A stretch of DNA of 11,029 bases from Bacillota bacterium (GCA_023443145.1 JAEZVS010000059.1:1-11029), one strand, 5' to 3'; positions 1 to 7,215 are shown, counted from the stretch's first letter. Notes: generated by a model not told the origin, from the letters alone. Program-made: numbers and translations.

Positions 1-407
1 CTTTTTTTGGTTTGGGCGGCAACAACCGCCGCCCCGATCAGAACAAGCGCCAAAATGCTCAACAGACCCCAGCGCACCAGGTGAATCGTCAGCGCTTCAT
101 AGCCGGTTGTCCACACCCGTTGACAAAAAAACATGGCGATCACCCAAAGGCCCACATTCATAAAGGCAAGGGCGGCCGCCACTTTGCCCTTGGGGCTCAT
201 CCGATGTCGATCGGGACCGATGGCCCCGGAATAACGGGCCACTATTTTTTCCGCATCACTGCGGCTCCGTTTCTCTTCACGCATTAGAAAGCGTACGGCG
301 GCATCGGTTTGCCCCATGCGTATCAGCCCTTCCAATTGCGCCAGTCGTTCCTCATTTTTTAAGCGGGCGGCGCGTTTGGCTTCTTTCTTTTCTCGGCGGC
401 TTGACAA
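1..407 (-). CDS. Small membrane protein of unknown function, TTG start, 3' end outside window
   Basis: I do not recognise this gene. It is an open frame of 135 codons that leaves the window at position 1 without a stop. The start is a TTG at 405-407. An AGGAG motif (416-420 read on the minus strand) lies 8 nt upstream, whereas the in-frame GTG at 414-416 overlaps that motif, so TTG is preferred. The first 60 residues are highly charged (SSRREKKEAKRAARLKNEER) and look like a helical or coiled cytosolic segment. Two hydrophobic stretches follow, at about residues 76-97 and 110-130, consistent with two membrane helices. A well-formed promoter (430-458) stands just upstream, divergent from dnaX. 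Coding is supported by the ribosome binding site, the promoter and the long open frame; function cannot be inferred. Confidence 0.7.
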   Translation of the reverse strand, partial: MSSRREKKEAKRAARLKNEERLAQLEGLIRMGQTDAAVRFLMREEKRSRSDAEKIVARYSGAIGPDRHRMSPKGKVAAALAFMNVGLWVIAMFFCQRVWTTGYEALTIHLVRWGLLSILALVLIGAAVVAAQTKK

Positions 408-429
408 GTCAATCACTCCTAACTTGTTT

Positions 430-458
430 ACTATAGCATGACGCCTGCGCAAATTCAA
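430..458 (-). promoter_or_regulatory. Promoter for the minus-strand membrane protein gene
   Basis: On the minus strand TTGAAT (453-458) is followed after exactly 17 nt by TATAGT (430-435), a near-consensus vegetative promoter. It lies just upstream of the AGGAG/TTG start at 405-420. A 6-bp inverted repeat (CTGCGC at 445-450, GCGCAG at 460-465) straddles its -35 element and could be an operator or chance. Confidence 0.65.
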
Positions 459-477
459 GGCGCAGACCGCCACACTA

Positions 478-507
478 TTGCAGGAAATGCGGACGACGTG
501 CTATACT
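478..507 (+). promoter_or_regulatory. Probable promoter of the dnaX-ybaB-recR operon
   Basis: TTGCAG (478-483), 18-nt spacer, TATACT (502-507), followed by a leader of roughly 35 nt to the dnaX start. It points away from the divergent promoter at 430-458. The -10 is good and the -35 is a 4/6 match. Confidence 0.55.
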
Positions 508-547
508 CACTTTATGTAAACGGGTGCACATGCGGGAGGTGATGACC

Positions 548-2215
548 ATGGCTTATCAGGCCTTGTATCGGGCGTGCCGGCCCCAACGCTTTGCCGATTT
601 GGTGGGTCAGGATGTGGTGGGGCAAACCCTCTTGAACGCCATTTTGCAAAATCGATTGGCCCACGCCTATCTTTTTTGCGGGCCGCGAGGCACAGGCAAA
701 ACATCCACCGCCAAAATTTTGGCCAAAGCTGTCAATTGTCTCCATCCGCAAGAAGGTGAGCCCTGCGGCGTGTGCGACAACTGCCGGGCCATTGACGGCG
801 ACCGCTTTATTGACGTGGCCGAAATTGATGCGGCCTCGAACCGCGGCATTGAGGACATGCGCGAATTAAAAGAGCAGGTGCGCTTTGCGCCGTCTCTGGG
901 CGCATACAAAGTCTACATCATTGATGAAGTACATATGCTCACCACGGAAGCCTTTAACGCCCTCTTAAAAACGCTGGAAGAGCCTCCGGCGGATACCCTC
1001 TTTATTTTGGCCACCACCGATGTTCAGAAAGTGCCTGCCACCATTCTGAGCCGTGCGCAGCGCTTTGATTTTGGCCGTATTTCCCCCCATCTCATTGAAG
1101 AGCACCTAAAGCGTATCGCCCAAAACGAAGGGGTGCAATTATCCGACGATGCGGCGGCCCTTCTGGCCGAAGAGGCCCATGGCGGCTTGCGGGATGCGGT
1201 GAGCCTTTTGGATCAGGCCATGAGTTATGCCGGGCGCGACATCAACCGTCGAGATGTGTTGGCGCTCATTGGCGGCTTTAACGAAGAACTCCTCCCAACG
1301 CTGGTGGAAGCCCTGGCCGATCGCGATGCCGACACCCTCTTCGGCACTTTGGCCGACGCCCTTTATCACGGGGCTGACGCCCGCGCCCTGTTGGATGCCA
1401 TGGCGACCTTTATGCGCCGCCTCTTCTATCGTTGCGTCACTCCCGGGGGCAGAAGCCGAGAAGAAGATGGCCCCTTAAGCGCGCGCTTTTCTTTGCAGGA
1501 ATACGAAGCCTTTCTGCGCGCATTGGGCGAAGCCCAAACCGCCCTTCGCCTGGCGCCTGACGCACAATTGGTGCTGGAAGTGGCAATGATGGACCTTTAC
1601 CTGATTGCCACCGCAACGCCAAAGGCGTCAAGTCTGTCGGTAAAAAAACCGACCGTGACCGCTTCAGCAGCGCCGCCTTCCGTTTCAAGAGACCATGGCG
1701 CCGCCGCCCCCGCCATGGTGGAAAAACCGCCGTCCTCCAGCGAAGACAAATCCCCTTCCTTACCGAAGACCGATGGCGCGCCCGACGCCGCGAGCCTTGC
1801 GCCCGCTCCGGAAAAAGCCCCGAAAGAGGTAGCGGAAACCTCTGCGGAAGATGGGGCAGAAAAAGGGGCGGCAAAACATGCCCTCACCCCGGCCCGGCTG
1901 GAAGCCGCGTGGCCCGAGGTAATAGAAGCCCTCCGTAAAGAAAGTGTACGCTTACACGCATTTATGAAACCGGCTCAATTGGCGCCGCCGGAAAACGGGC
2001 ACATTGTGGTGCGCTTTCCGCCCCGCCACGAGTTTCACTACAATCAGATGAATGTACCTGAAAACATCCAGCTGCTCACCAAACTGTTTGATGCCGTACT
2101 GGGCGAACACCACAGCCTGCGCATCGTCTTAGATGCACCCCGGGAGGGTCCGGGTTTGGCTGAAACGGCCAAAAATCTTTTTGGCGCCGAGCACGTACAC
2201 ATTATTGACGATTAA
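548..2215 (+). CDS. dnaX: DNA polymerase III subunit tau (gamma/tau), clamp loader ATPase
   Basis: This is the clamp-loader motor subunit that opens and loads the beta sliding clamp and tethers polymerase cores at the replication fork. Visible in the 555-aa product are Walker A GPRGTGKT (residues 45-52), a zinc module with Cys64, Cys73, Cys76 and Cys79, Walker B with DEVH (126-129), sensor 1 around ATTDVQK (155-161) and the SRAQ arginine-finger motif (168-171). Domain III runs to about residue 360. A Pro/Ala/Glu/Lys-rich linker follows (about 365-450) and then a C-terminal tau-specific domain. Length matches Bacillota tau proteins. The ATG at 548 is chosen because GGAGGT at 535-540 lies 7 nt upstream. 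In-frame ATGs at 524, 530 and 542 would sit on or before that site. It is the first gene of dnaX-ybaB-recR. A run of seven A residues (1642-1648) at the domain III/linker boundary is described separately. Confidence 0.97.
   Translation: MAYQALYRACRPQRFADLVGQDVVGQTLLNAILQNRLAHAYLFCGPRGTGKTSTAKILAKAVNCLHPQEGEPCGVCDNCRAIDGDRFIDVAEIDAASNRGIEDMRELKEQVRFAPSLGAYKVYIIDEVHMLTTEAFNALLKTLEEPPADTLFILATTDVQKVPATILSRAQRFDFGRISPHLIEEHLKRIAQNEGVQLSDDAAALLAEEAHGGLRDAVSLLDQAMSYAGRDINRRDVLALIGGFNEELLPTLVEALADRDADTLFGTLADALYHGADARALLDAMATFMRRLFYRCVTPGGRSREEDGPLSARFSLQEYEAFLRALGEAQTALRLAPDAQLVLEVAMMDLYLIATATPKASSLSVKKPTVTASAAPPSVSRDHGAAAPAMVEKPPSSSEDKSPSLPKTDGAPDAASLAPAPEKAPKEVAETSAEDGAEKGAAKHALTPARLEAAWPEVIEALRKESVRLHAFMKPAQLAPPENGHIVVRFPPRHEFHYNQMNVPENIQLLTKLFDAVLGEHHSLRIVLDAPREGPGLAETAKNLFGAEHVHIIDD
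1642..1648 (+). other. Candidate slippery site A AAA AAA inside dnaX
   Basis: Seven A residues fall in zero-frame phase GTA AAA AAA CCG (codons 365-368), giving the X XXY YYZ pattern used for -1 frameshifting in Escherichia coli dnaX. Poly-A also supports transcriptional slippage, as in Thermus dnaX. Moving to the +1 frame (or losing one A) meets TGA at 1656-1658, giving a product of about 369 aa that ends after domain III, the layout of a gamma subunit. A -1 shift instead stays open to TAA at 1936-1938. A 9-bp hairpin (1692-1700 with 1711-1719) lies about 43 nt downstream, farther than usual for a frameshift stimulator. Function is inferred only. Confidence 0.35.
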
Positions 2216-2248
2216 GGTCCAACCACCTCAGTAAAAAGGAGAATGAAC

Positions 2249-2563
2249 ATGGCCAACATGCAAAAAATGATGAAAGAAATGCAGAAAATGCAAAATCAGA
2301 TGAAGAAATTACAGGAAGAACTGGCCGAAACGCCTGTTACAGGAACATCCGGCGGCGGCGCCTGCACCGTGACCGTCAACGGCAACAACGAAATGCTTTC
2401 TGTAAAACTCGCGCCCGATGTGGTGGATCCCGACGATGTTGAAATGCTGGAAGATTTAATTGTGGCCGCCACCAACGACGCCATGAAAAACGCCAGCCAA
2501 TTGTCGGAAGAAAAAATGGGCAGCCTCACCAAAGGTATGAAACTCCCGGGCGGACTTTTTTAA
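2249..2563 (+). CDS. ybaB: YbaB/EbfC family nucleoid-associated protein
   Basis: This is a small DNA-binding protein of the YbaB/EbfC family, which forms a dimer shaped like tweezers and coats the nucleoid. The gene classically sits between dnaX and recR, as here. The product is 104 aa, the usual family length. It has a Met/Lys/Gln-rich N-terminal helix ([20 protein letters not shown]), a central Gly-rich beta segment with [13 protein letters not shown] and a C-terminal helix ending in MKLPGGLF. The ATG at 2249 is preferred over the one at 2243 because AAGGAG at 2236-2241 is 7 nt from the former and only 1 nt from the latter. The stop codon TAA shares its last base with the recR ATG (TAATG), implying translational coupling. 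Confidence 0.93.
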   Translation: MANMQKMMKEMQKMQNQMKKLQEELAETPVTGTSGGGACTVTVNGNNEMLSVKLAPDVVDPDDVEMLEDLIVAATNDAMKNASQLSEEKMGSLTKGMKLPGGLF

Positions 2564-3162
2564 TGAGCCGCCCCAGAGACGCGCTGGCCGATCTTATTGA
2601 CGCCTTTGCACGTCTGCCGGGCATTGGCCGTAAAACCGCCGGGAGACTGGCCTTTCACATCATCGATGCCCCCGACGACGAAGTCAATTTTATGATTCGG
2701 GCCTTGGAAAACGCCAAAACCCAAATCGGACACTGCCCCATTTGCGGCAATTTAAGCGATGGCAGCCCCTGCAAAATTTGTCTGCAGAGTGTGCGCAAAA
2801 ACGGTCAGCTTTGCGTAGTGGAAGAGGTGCGCGATATTGTGGCCCTTGAACGCACCCAGGCTTTTCGCGGCCGTTATCACGTATTGGGCGGTCATCTCTC
2901 ACCTATGGACGGCATTGGCCCCAACCAGCTGCACATTCAGGAGCTTTTCCGGCGTCTGGAAGAAGAAGATATCAGCGAAGTGATTCTGGCCACCAATTCA
3001 TCGGTGGAAAGCGAGGCCACCACCCTATATTTGATTGAGCAGCTGAAAAAATATCCGGTGCGCACCACCCGCATCGCCCAAGGGTTGCCCATGGGCGCCG
3101 ACATCAAATACGCCGATGATGTGACGCTGGCCCGCGCTTTGGAAAGCCGCTTTGAGGTGTAG
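2563..3162 (+). CDS. recR: Recombination mediator protein RecR
   Basis: RecR acts with RecO and RecF to load RecA on single-stranded DNA covered by SSB during recombinational repair. The 199-aa product has the full architecture at the normal length. A helix-hairpin-helix region includes LPGIGRKTAGRLA (18-30). A four-cysteine zinc finger uses Cys58, Cys61, Cys70 and Cys73. A Toprim domain begins near LCVVEE (83-88) and includes HVLGGHLSPMDGIGP (106-120). The conserved C-terminal segment is GLPMGADIKYADDVTLARAL (174-193). The start overlaps the ybaB stop by one base and lacks a strong separate ribosome binding site, so translation probably depends on ybaB. No hairpin terminator follows the stop; transcripts may continue through the tRNA gene to the terminator at 3314-3361. 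Confidence 0.96.
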   Translation: MSRPRDALADLIDAFARLPGIGRKTAGRLAFHIIDAPDDEVNFMIRALENAKTQIGHCPICGNLSDGSPCKICLQSVRKNGQLCVVEEVRDIVALERTQAFRGRYHVLGGHLSPMDGIGPNQLHIQELFRRLEEEDISEVILATNSSVESEATTLYLIEQLKKYPVRTTRIAQGLPMGADIKYADDVTLARALESRFEV

Positions 3163-3180
3163 ATATTTTTAGCCAACCAC

Positions 3181-3210
3181 TTGACAAAATCCCATTTGAT
3201 GCGCTAAGAT
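3181..3210 (+). promoter_or_regulatory. Promoter of tRNA-Leu
   Basis: A perfect -35 TTGACA (3181-3186), an 18-nt spacer and -10 TAAGAT (3205-3210) lie 14 nt before the mature tRNA 5' end. It begins just 18 nt after the recR stop, so the tRNA may be made both from its own promoter and by read-through. Confidence 0.75.
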
Positions 3211-3223
3211 AATAAGGCATCTT

Positions 3224-3307
3224 GCGGATGTGGCGGAATAGGCAGACGCGTGCGTTTCAGGGGCGTATGCCAGCGATGGCGTGTGGGTTCGACTCCCACC
3301 ATCCGCA
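3224..3307 (+). tRNA. tRNA-Leu (anticodon CAG)
   Basis: The 84-nt class II cloverleaf can be folded by hand. The acceptor stem is GCGGATG with CATCCGC and discriminator A. The D stem is GCG/CGC with a GG-containing loop. The anticodon stem TGCGT/GCGTA has two G-T wobbles around loop TTCAGGG, with anticodon CAG at 3258-3260. A long variable arm has GCC/GGC pairing. The T arm is GTGGG-TTCGACT-CCCAC. The long variable arm and CAG anticodon indicate leucine, reading CUG. The 3' CCA is not encoded (TCA follows the discriminator), so it is added after transcription. tRNA 3' ends are frequent integration targets, which matters for the AT-rich island that follows. Confidence 0.95.
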
Positions 3308-3313
3308 TCATGA

Positions 3314-3361
3314 CGAGTGTGCTTACAGCATTTGACACGCTGTAAGCACACTCGTTTTTTT
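3314..3361 (+). terminator. Intrinsic terminator after tRNA-Leu
   Basis: A perfect 16-bp inverted repeat (3314-3329 with 3339-3354, left arm CGAGTGTGCTTACAGC) encloses a 9-nt loop and is followed by seven T residues (3355-3361). It starts 6 nt after the tRNA and would end both the tRNA and any recR read-through transcript. Confidence 0.92.
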
Positions 3362-3449
3362 CTTGTTTTCATCCGGCTTTCCGCCGGGATGTCGTGAACA
3401 AACACACCTTTCCGGCTATTGACGGTCACATCAGGAATGAGAAAGGACA

Positions 3450-3489
3450 GCAAAAGAAAAAGGATGATTAGACAGCGCTTATCATCCTT
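3450..3489 (-). terminator. Intrinsic terminator of the ECF/araC operon
   Basis: A perfect 9-bp inverted repeat (AAGGATGAT at 3460-3468, ATCATCCTT at 3481-3489) with a 12-nt loop is followed, on the minus strand, by a T-rich tract (3450-3459). It lies about 55 nt beyond the araC stop, in the right place and direction to end the operon. Confidence 0.75.
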
Positions 3490-3544
3490 AATGCCACCAG
3501 GCTTCAATTTTTCTTTCCGTTCTACACGACCTATTCTGTATCAG

Positions 3545-4504
3545 TTAGACAATTGATTTTCGGTATTCTAACGGCGTTTTACCCATTGTTTGATGAAATG
3601 CGGAAGCAAATTTGCTGGGACTGCCATATCCTACAAGTCCCGCTATCTCAGCCACTTTGAGTGTCTTATCGGATCGCAGCAAAGAAGCCGCATAGTTCAT
3701 ACGATAGTTTCTCATATATGTAAAAATCGGGCTGCCATATACCGATTTGAAACATTTTTTCATGGGGGTCAGGGCAATATCAAACTGCGCGGAGAGTTCT
3801 TCCAATGTATAGTTTTGGGTCAAATCCTGGGTGAGAAGTGCATGGATTGCTTTGATTTTCTCAATTTGTCCTTTATAAAAATAGGGACGTTCTTCTGTAC
3901 GACCTGAGAGTTCCAGAGCATCCAGAAACAGCAACAGCTCCAACACTTTGATCTTGAAATAGTCCTTTTTAATTTTGACCGGCACATGGTAAAGTTCTGA
4001 AAAAATATGTTCAATAGCCGGTTCTTTGGGAATGACATAGGGCATGCGGTCACTGCAATATTTTTTCTGTAATTCATAAAGATCCACGGAAAACCCTTTC
4101 ATATAAGCCGGAATCTCTTTTGCCGCAGTTTCCATTTGAAAGCCAATGGACATACCGTGATAGTGGCAAAGGGGAAATTCTACTTTTCCCGAATGATGGA
4201 TGCGGCGATCCACTCGAAGATCACCAGCTTCTAAATAACTAAAAGTATCTTGTCCGACTTCCTGCTCGATACTGCCTTCCCGGCAGTGGTCAATACAGAG
4301 CAGGTCCATATCTGTCTGAAAGCCCGAAATGCAATTCTTCATGTGAAAGTCATTATACATGAGAAATACACCAGGAAAGACATGATAGACTGTCATCATA
4401 CCTTCACCGGAGCCATCATTTAACCGCATGATTTTACAATCATCCGATTCTATCAGATGTTGAACATTGGGGCCGCAGTTGATTTGCTGAAACAACTCTA
4501 GCAT
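3545..4504 (-). CDS. AraC-family transcriptional regulator of the ECF operon
   Basis: This is a predicted DNA-binding regulator of 319 aa. The C-terminal third (about 215-317) is an AraC/XylS double helix-turn-helix domain. The first helix-turn-helix lies at 232-257 (YTLEELSAQFDIALTPMKK...). The second, at 282-316, contains VAEIAGLVGYGSPSKFASAF and ends in GKTPLEYRK, the usual AraC signature order. The N-terminal two thirds form a putative effector domain with motifs such as GSGEGMMTVYHVFPGVFLMY; this general organisation recalls PchR/YbtA-like regulators of metallophore uptake, a similarity I judge by eye only. The ATG is preceded by GGAGG with 8-nt spacing and overlaps the ATPase stop by 7 nt, so regulator and transporter are translationally coupled. 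Being the last gene of the operon, it probably feeds back on its own promoter near 7292-7300. The effector is unknown. Confidence 0.92.
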   Translation of the reverse strand: MLELFQQINCGPNVQHLIESDDCKIMRLNDGSGEGMMTVYHVFPGVFLMYNDFHMKNCISGFQTDMDLLCIDHCREGSIEQEVGQDTFSYLEAGDLRVDRRIHHSGKVEFPLCHYHGMSIGFQMETAAKEIPAYMKGFSVDLYELQKKYCSDRMPYVIPKEPAIEHIFSELYHVPVKIKKDYFKIKVLELLLFLDALELSGRTEERPYFYKGQIEKIKAIHALLTQDLTQNYTLEELSAQFDIALTPMKKCFKSVYGSPIFTYMRNYRMNYAASLLRSDKTLKVAEIAGLVGYGSPSKFASAFHQTMGKTPLEYRKSIV

Positions 4505-5913
4505 AAATGCTGCCTCCTCTCTGCGTGGCCTCCCTTCATAGCAAATATTTTATCACAAGTCCGGCTCAAAAACTCGAAATCATGAGAAACAATGATCATG
4601 ACTTTGTTTTCCGTTTTAAGCCCCCGAATCATATTGCTGACTTCCAACATACAACGATAGTCCAGACCGCTGGTCGGTTCATCAAAGATAATCATATCTT
4701 TGTCAAAGAGAATAGCAGTTGCTACTGCAAGGCGCTGCTTCTGACCGCCTGAAAGGGCCATTGGATGGCGATCTTTGAAATCCATCAAGTCAAAGGATCT
4801 GAGCATTTCTGCAATTTTCTCTGGTGGGCAATCCGGCTGTGCCAGCTCACATTCGTTCCAGACGCTGTCCGAAAAAAGCTGATGGTTCACATCCTGCATA
4901 ACACAGAAGCTGGCCTTATTCCGCTGTTTTACCTTCAGACTTTGTCCGTCCAGCCGGACCGTTCCACAAACTTCTTTCAAAAGTCCGCACAGGCAACGCA
5001 TCAGCGTTGTTTTGCCTGCGCCGTTATGACCGACAATTCCCAACACTTCGCCCCGTTTTGCAGAAAAGCCGAGATTGCTGAATACCGGCTTCTTATCAAA
5101 AGCGCAAGAAAGATTTTCTACGGATAAGCCTTCCTGCGCGCCCGGCAGATCGGCGGGAGGCTTATCCAGTACAGGATAAACAAAAGTTCTAAGCCCCATC
5201 CTGATGCGCTGTTCATTCGAGAGACTGCAAAATTCCTCCCCTGAAAAGACCTGAACGATGTTCCCCTTTTGAATAAAGATTGCGCGGTCAATCAGGTCCA
5301 TCAGGAAATATAGACGGTGTTCGGCAATGACAACTGTCCGTCCTTCTTTTTTGATCCGGATGATCTGTTGACGTAAAGTATCAATCGAATCAGCATCCAG
5401 GTTTGCGGTCGGCTCGTCCAGCACAAAAATGGACGGGTTCATAGCATATACAGAAGCAAACGCAAGACTTTGTTTCTCTCCGCCAGACATAGAGAAAATA
5501 TTTCTTCCCAAAAGGGATTGGATTTTCAGGGCGGAAACAGTGGCGTCATATCGTTCTTTGATTTTTTCCGGTTCAACACCCGCATTTCCCAAACCGAAAG
5601 TGATCTCGCTATCTGAGTCAATATTGAAAAATTGAGATTTCGGATTTTGAAATACTGATCCAACATGCTTTGCCAGTCGGTACATTTCTGTTTTCGTCAC
5701 TTCCATATCGTTTACAATCGTCGTACCTGATAAAGTACCCCCCTCAACAAAGTGAGGAATTAAACCGTTCATCAGTTTTGTCACTGTCGTTTTGCCACAG
5801 CCCGATTCTCCTATAAGGACCACGCATTCGCCTTGTTGGATATTCAAATCAATATGGGAAAGTACTCCTTGCTCTTTCTCATATTCAAAAGATACATCCT
5901 GAATCTGGATCAC
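4498..5913 (-). CDS. ECF transporter ATPase with two fused ABC domains
   Basis: This is the energy module of an energy-coupling factor importer; it hydrolyses ATP on the cytoplasmic face to drive uptake through EcfT and the S component. The 471-aa chain contains two complete nucleotide-binding domains, equivalent to fused EcfA1 and EcfA2. Domain 1 has Walker A GESGCGKT (35-42), Q-loop Gln89, signature MSGGEKQ (142-148), Walker B IFVLDE (162-167) and switch His199. Domain 2 has Walker A GHNGAGKT (295-302), Q-loop Gln340, signature LSGGQKQRL (387-395), Walker B MIIFDE (407-412) and switch His444. All catalytic residues are intact in both halves. The start is GTG at 5913, supported by AAGGAG 8 nt upstream; that site overlaps the TAA of the preceding ecfT-like gene (13-nt gap). 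The fused ATPase dedicated to one S component suggests a group I, stand-alone ECF system. Confidence 0.94.
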   Translation of the reverse strand: MIQIQDVSFEYEKEQGVLSHIDLNIQQGECVVLIGESGCGKTTVTKLMNGLIPHFVEGGTLSGTTIVNDMEVTKTEMYRLAKHVGSVFQNPKSQFFNIDSDSEITFGLGNAGVEPEKIKERYDATVSALKIQSLLGRNIFSMSGGEKQSLAFASVYAMNPSIFVLDEPTANLDADSIDTLRQQIIRIKKEGRTVVIAEHRLYFLMDLIDRAIFIQKGNIVQVFSGEEFCSLSNEQRIRMGLRTFVYPVLDKPPADLPGAQEGLSVENLSCAFDKKPVFSNLGFSAKRGEVLGIVGHNGAGKTTLMRCLCGLLKEVCGTVRLDGQSLKVKQRNKASFCVMQDVNHQLFSDSVWNECELAQPDCPPEKIAEMLRSFDLMDFKDRHPMALSGGQKQRLAVATAILFDKDMIIFDEPTSGLDYRCMLEVSNMIRGLKTENKVMIIVSHDFEFLSRTCDKIFAMKGGHAERRQHLC

Positions 5914-5926
5914 ACAGAACAGCTCC

Positions 5927-6610
5927 TTATCTTACTGTAATTGAAACCACGCAGAAAGCTACCCCAGCCACCAGGCATAAGAAGTCCTGCACACCGAACT
6001 TCATCTCCATCATGCTTGTCTTGGGCGCAGGATTTTCAATTCCTCGCGTAACAGCAGCAGCAGACAATTCTTCCGCTGTCGTTGTTGCAGAAATCATGAT
6101 CGGCACCAGCAAACATTCCATTTTCTGTGCGCCATGAATATTGCGGAGCTTCATGGCATCCCGGATGTAGCCGGTTTCTTCTTTTAAAGCAGGAAAATAG
6201 CGCATGGTTACAGACAGAGGGATGATGAGGCTTTGCGGAATATGCCATTTCCGCAAAGCGGCCATCAATTCCTGGACAGATGTTTTCTGCACTATCATCG
6301 CACCAACGATCAAACAAGGAAAAATCTTTCTTGCGTAGGACACGATAATGATAAAACTGCTGGCTAGTATTTTCGGACTATTGGGGAGAATGTAATATTG
6401 TAAGGCCAGACAAAGCCCAAAAGCGATTGCCAGTTTACCTGCGGATTTAACACAGCCGCAGACGACGATCATCAGAAGCAGCAAAACCACCCATGTCATT
6501 TCAACCCATACAGAGTGCTGAGTAAAGGCGACTATATTTGCCAAAACCAGCAAAAGCAGTTCTGTGCGCGGGTCAAATCGTAATGTGTGTGTTTTGGCTG
6601 CCTCGTTCAT
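5927..6610 (-). CDS. ECF transporter transmembrane protein, EcfT/CbiQ family
   Basis: This integral membrane scaffold of the ECF importer connects the ATPase to the substrate-binding S component. The 227-aa product has hydrophobic segments at about 17-31, 36-53, 58-74, 81-107 and 207-225. Its long cytoplasmic coupling region carries DAMKLRNI (151-158) and AAAVTRGIENP (184-194), the latter matching the Ala-Arg-Gly coupling-helix motif of EcfT proteins that contacts the ATPases. The start ATG overlaps the stop of the upstream S-component gene (ATGA, 4 nt), so the two are translationally coupled. Length is a little short of typical EcfT but no domain seems missing. Confidence 0.9.
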   Translation of the reverse strand: MNEAAKTHTLRFDPRTELLLLVLANIVAFTQHSVWVEMTWVVLLLLMIVVCGCVKSAGKLAIAFGLCLALQYYILPNSPKILASSFIIIVSYARKIFPCLIVGAMIVQKTSVQELMAALRKWHIPQSLIIPLSVTMRYFPALKEETGYIRDAMKLRNIHGAQKMECLLVPIMISATTTAEELSAAAVTRGIENPAPKTSMMEMKFGVQDFLCLVAGVAFCVVSITVR

Positions 6611-7215
6611 GACACAATACCCGCTTTCACAAAATGCTTTTTAAACAGTCTTCTGGCAATAAAGGCCCCAATGATACCGCCGATAATTGGCGCAACAAAG
6701 AGAACCATCAACATTGTATTGGATGACAAGGCTTCTACTGCCGCGACATAATCAGAGGGCATTCCCTGTTCCGTAATCTGAGCTAGGAAGTCTGCCTTGA
6801 ACAGCCAAATCGGAAGAGGAGAGCCAACCATACCCAGCGAAAAAATCACATAAGCTACCGAATTTCCCTTATAGCTGTTATACTTAGTCACTGCTCGAAT
6901 AACTTCAGCTAAAATGCAGCTTGATGCCATGGAAATCAAAATCACAAGGGTAAATTGACCTGTGGAAAAATAAATTAAGGCAGTGATGAACCCCATCAGG
7001 AAAACAGCGCCCGGCTTTTGAACTTTTGCGGCCATCAGCATAAATGGAATACCTGCAAGCACAGCAATGAAGCCGGGCATCAGCATCCAAAGAACAGGAT
7101 GAATACCCCCCATAAGCATGAAGGCAAAGTTGATGACAAAGTAAATTGCGGAAAAGATACCGATGGTAATGAGGTCTTTCCCTTTCAGTTTTTTGTCCGT
7201 ACTCATAACAGTCAT
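6607..7215 (-). CDS. ECF transporter S component, MptD/Trep_Strep family
   Basis: This is the predicted substrate-capture membrane subunit of the ECF importer. The 202-aa protein is mostly hydrophobic, with about six membrane segments (roughly 14-33, 43-63, 69-86, 88-109, 119-138, 167-188). It carries the family-typical opening LKGKDLITIGIFSAIYFVI. Similarity is to the MptD / Trep_Strep (TIGR02185, PF09605) family, recognised from memory of the pattern; substrates in that family are largely uncharacterised. The ATG at 7215 is chosen because AAGGAGG (7224-7230) lies 8 nt upstream; the frame stays open farther upstream but without a ribosome binding site. First gene of the operon, overlapping the next by 4 nt. 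Substrate cannot be read from sequence; the linked AraC regulator makes a metal chelate, haem or cofactor possible but unproven. Confidence 0.85.
   Translation of the reverse strand: MTVMSTDKKLKGKDLITIGIFSAIYFVINFAFMLMGGIHPVLWMLMPGFIAVLAGIPFMLMAAKVQKPGAVFLMGFITALIYFSTGQFTLVILISMASSCILAEVIRAVTKYNSYKGNSVAYVIFSLGMVGSPLPIWLFKADFLAQITEQGMPSDYVAAVEALSSNTMLMVLFVAPIIGGIIGAFIARRLFKKHFVKAGIVS

Noticed and set aside
12..287. Plus-strand open frame of 91 codons
   Set aside because: Antisense to the TTG-started membrane protein, which has a ribosome binding site and a promoter; this frame has neither.
420..547. Looked for an SRP (4.5S/6S-type) RNA gene upstream of dnaX, as in Bacillus
   Set aside because: The interval is too short and is filled by two divergent promoters; no SRP RNA core motif was seen.
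1437..1887. Long minus-strand open frames opposite the dnaX linker
   Set aside because: The GC-rich, Pro/Ala-coding linker leaves antisense frames open; Arg/Pro-rich products without ribosome binding sites are shadows.
3169..3507. Minus-strand open frame of 112 codons
   Set aside because: It is antisense across the tRNA-Leu and its terminator; the GGSRTHTPSLAYAPETHASA-type peptide is a well-known artefact of translating tRNA-Leu backwards.
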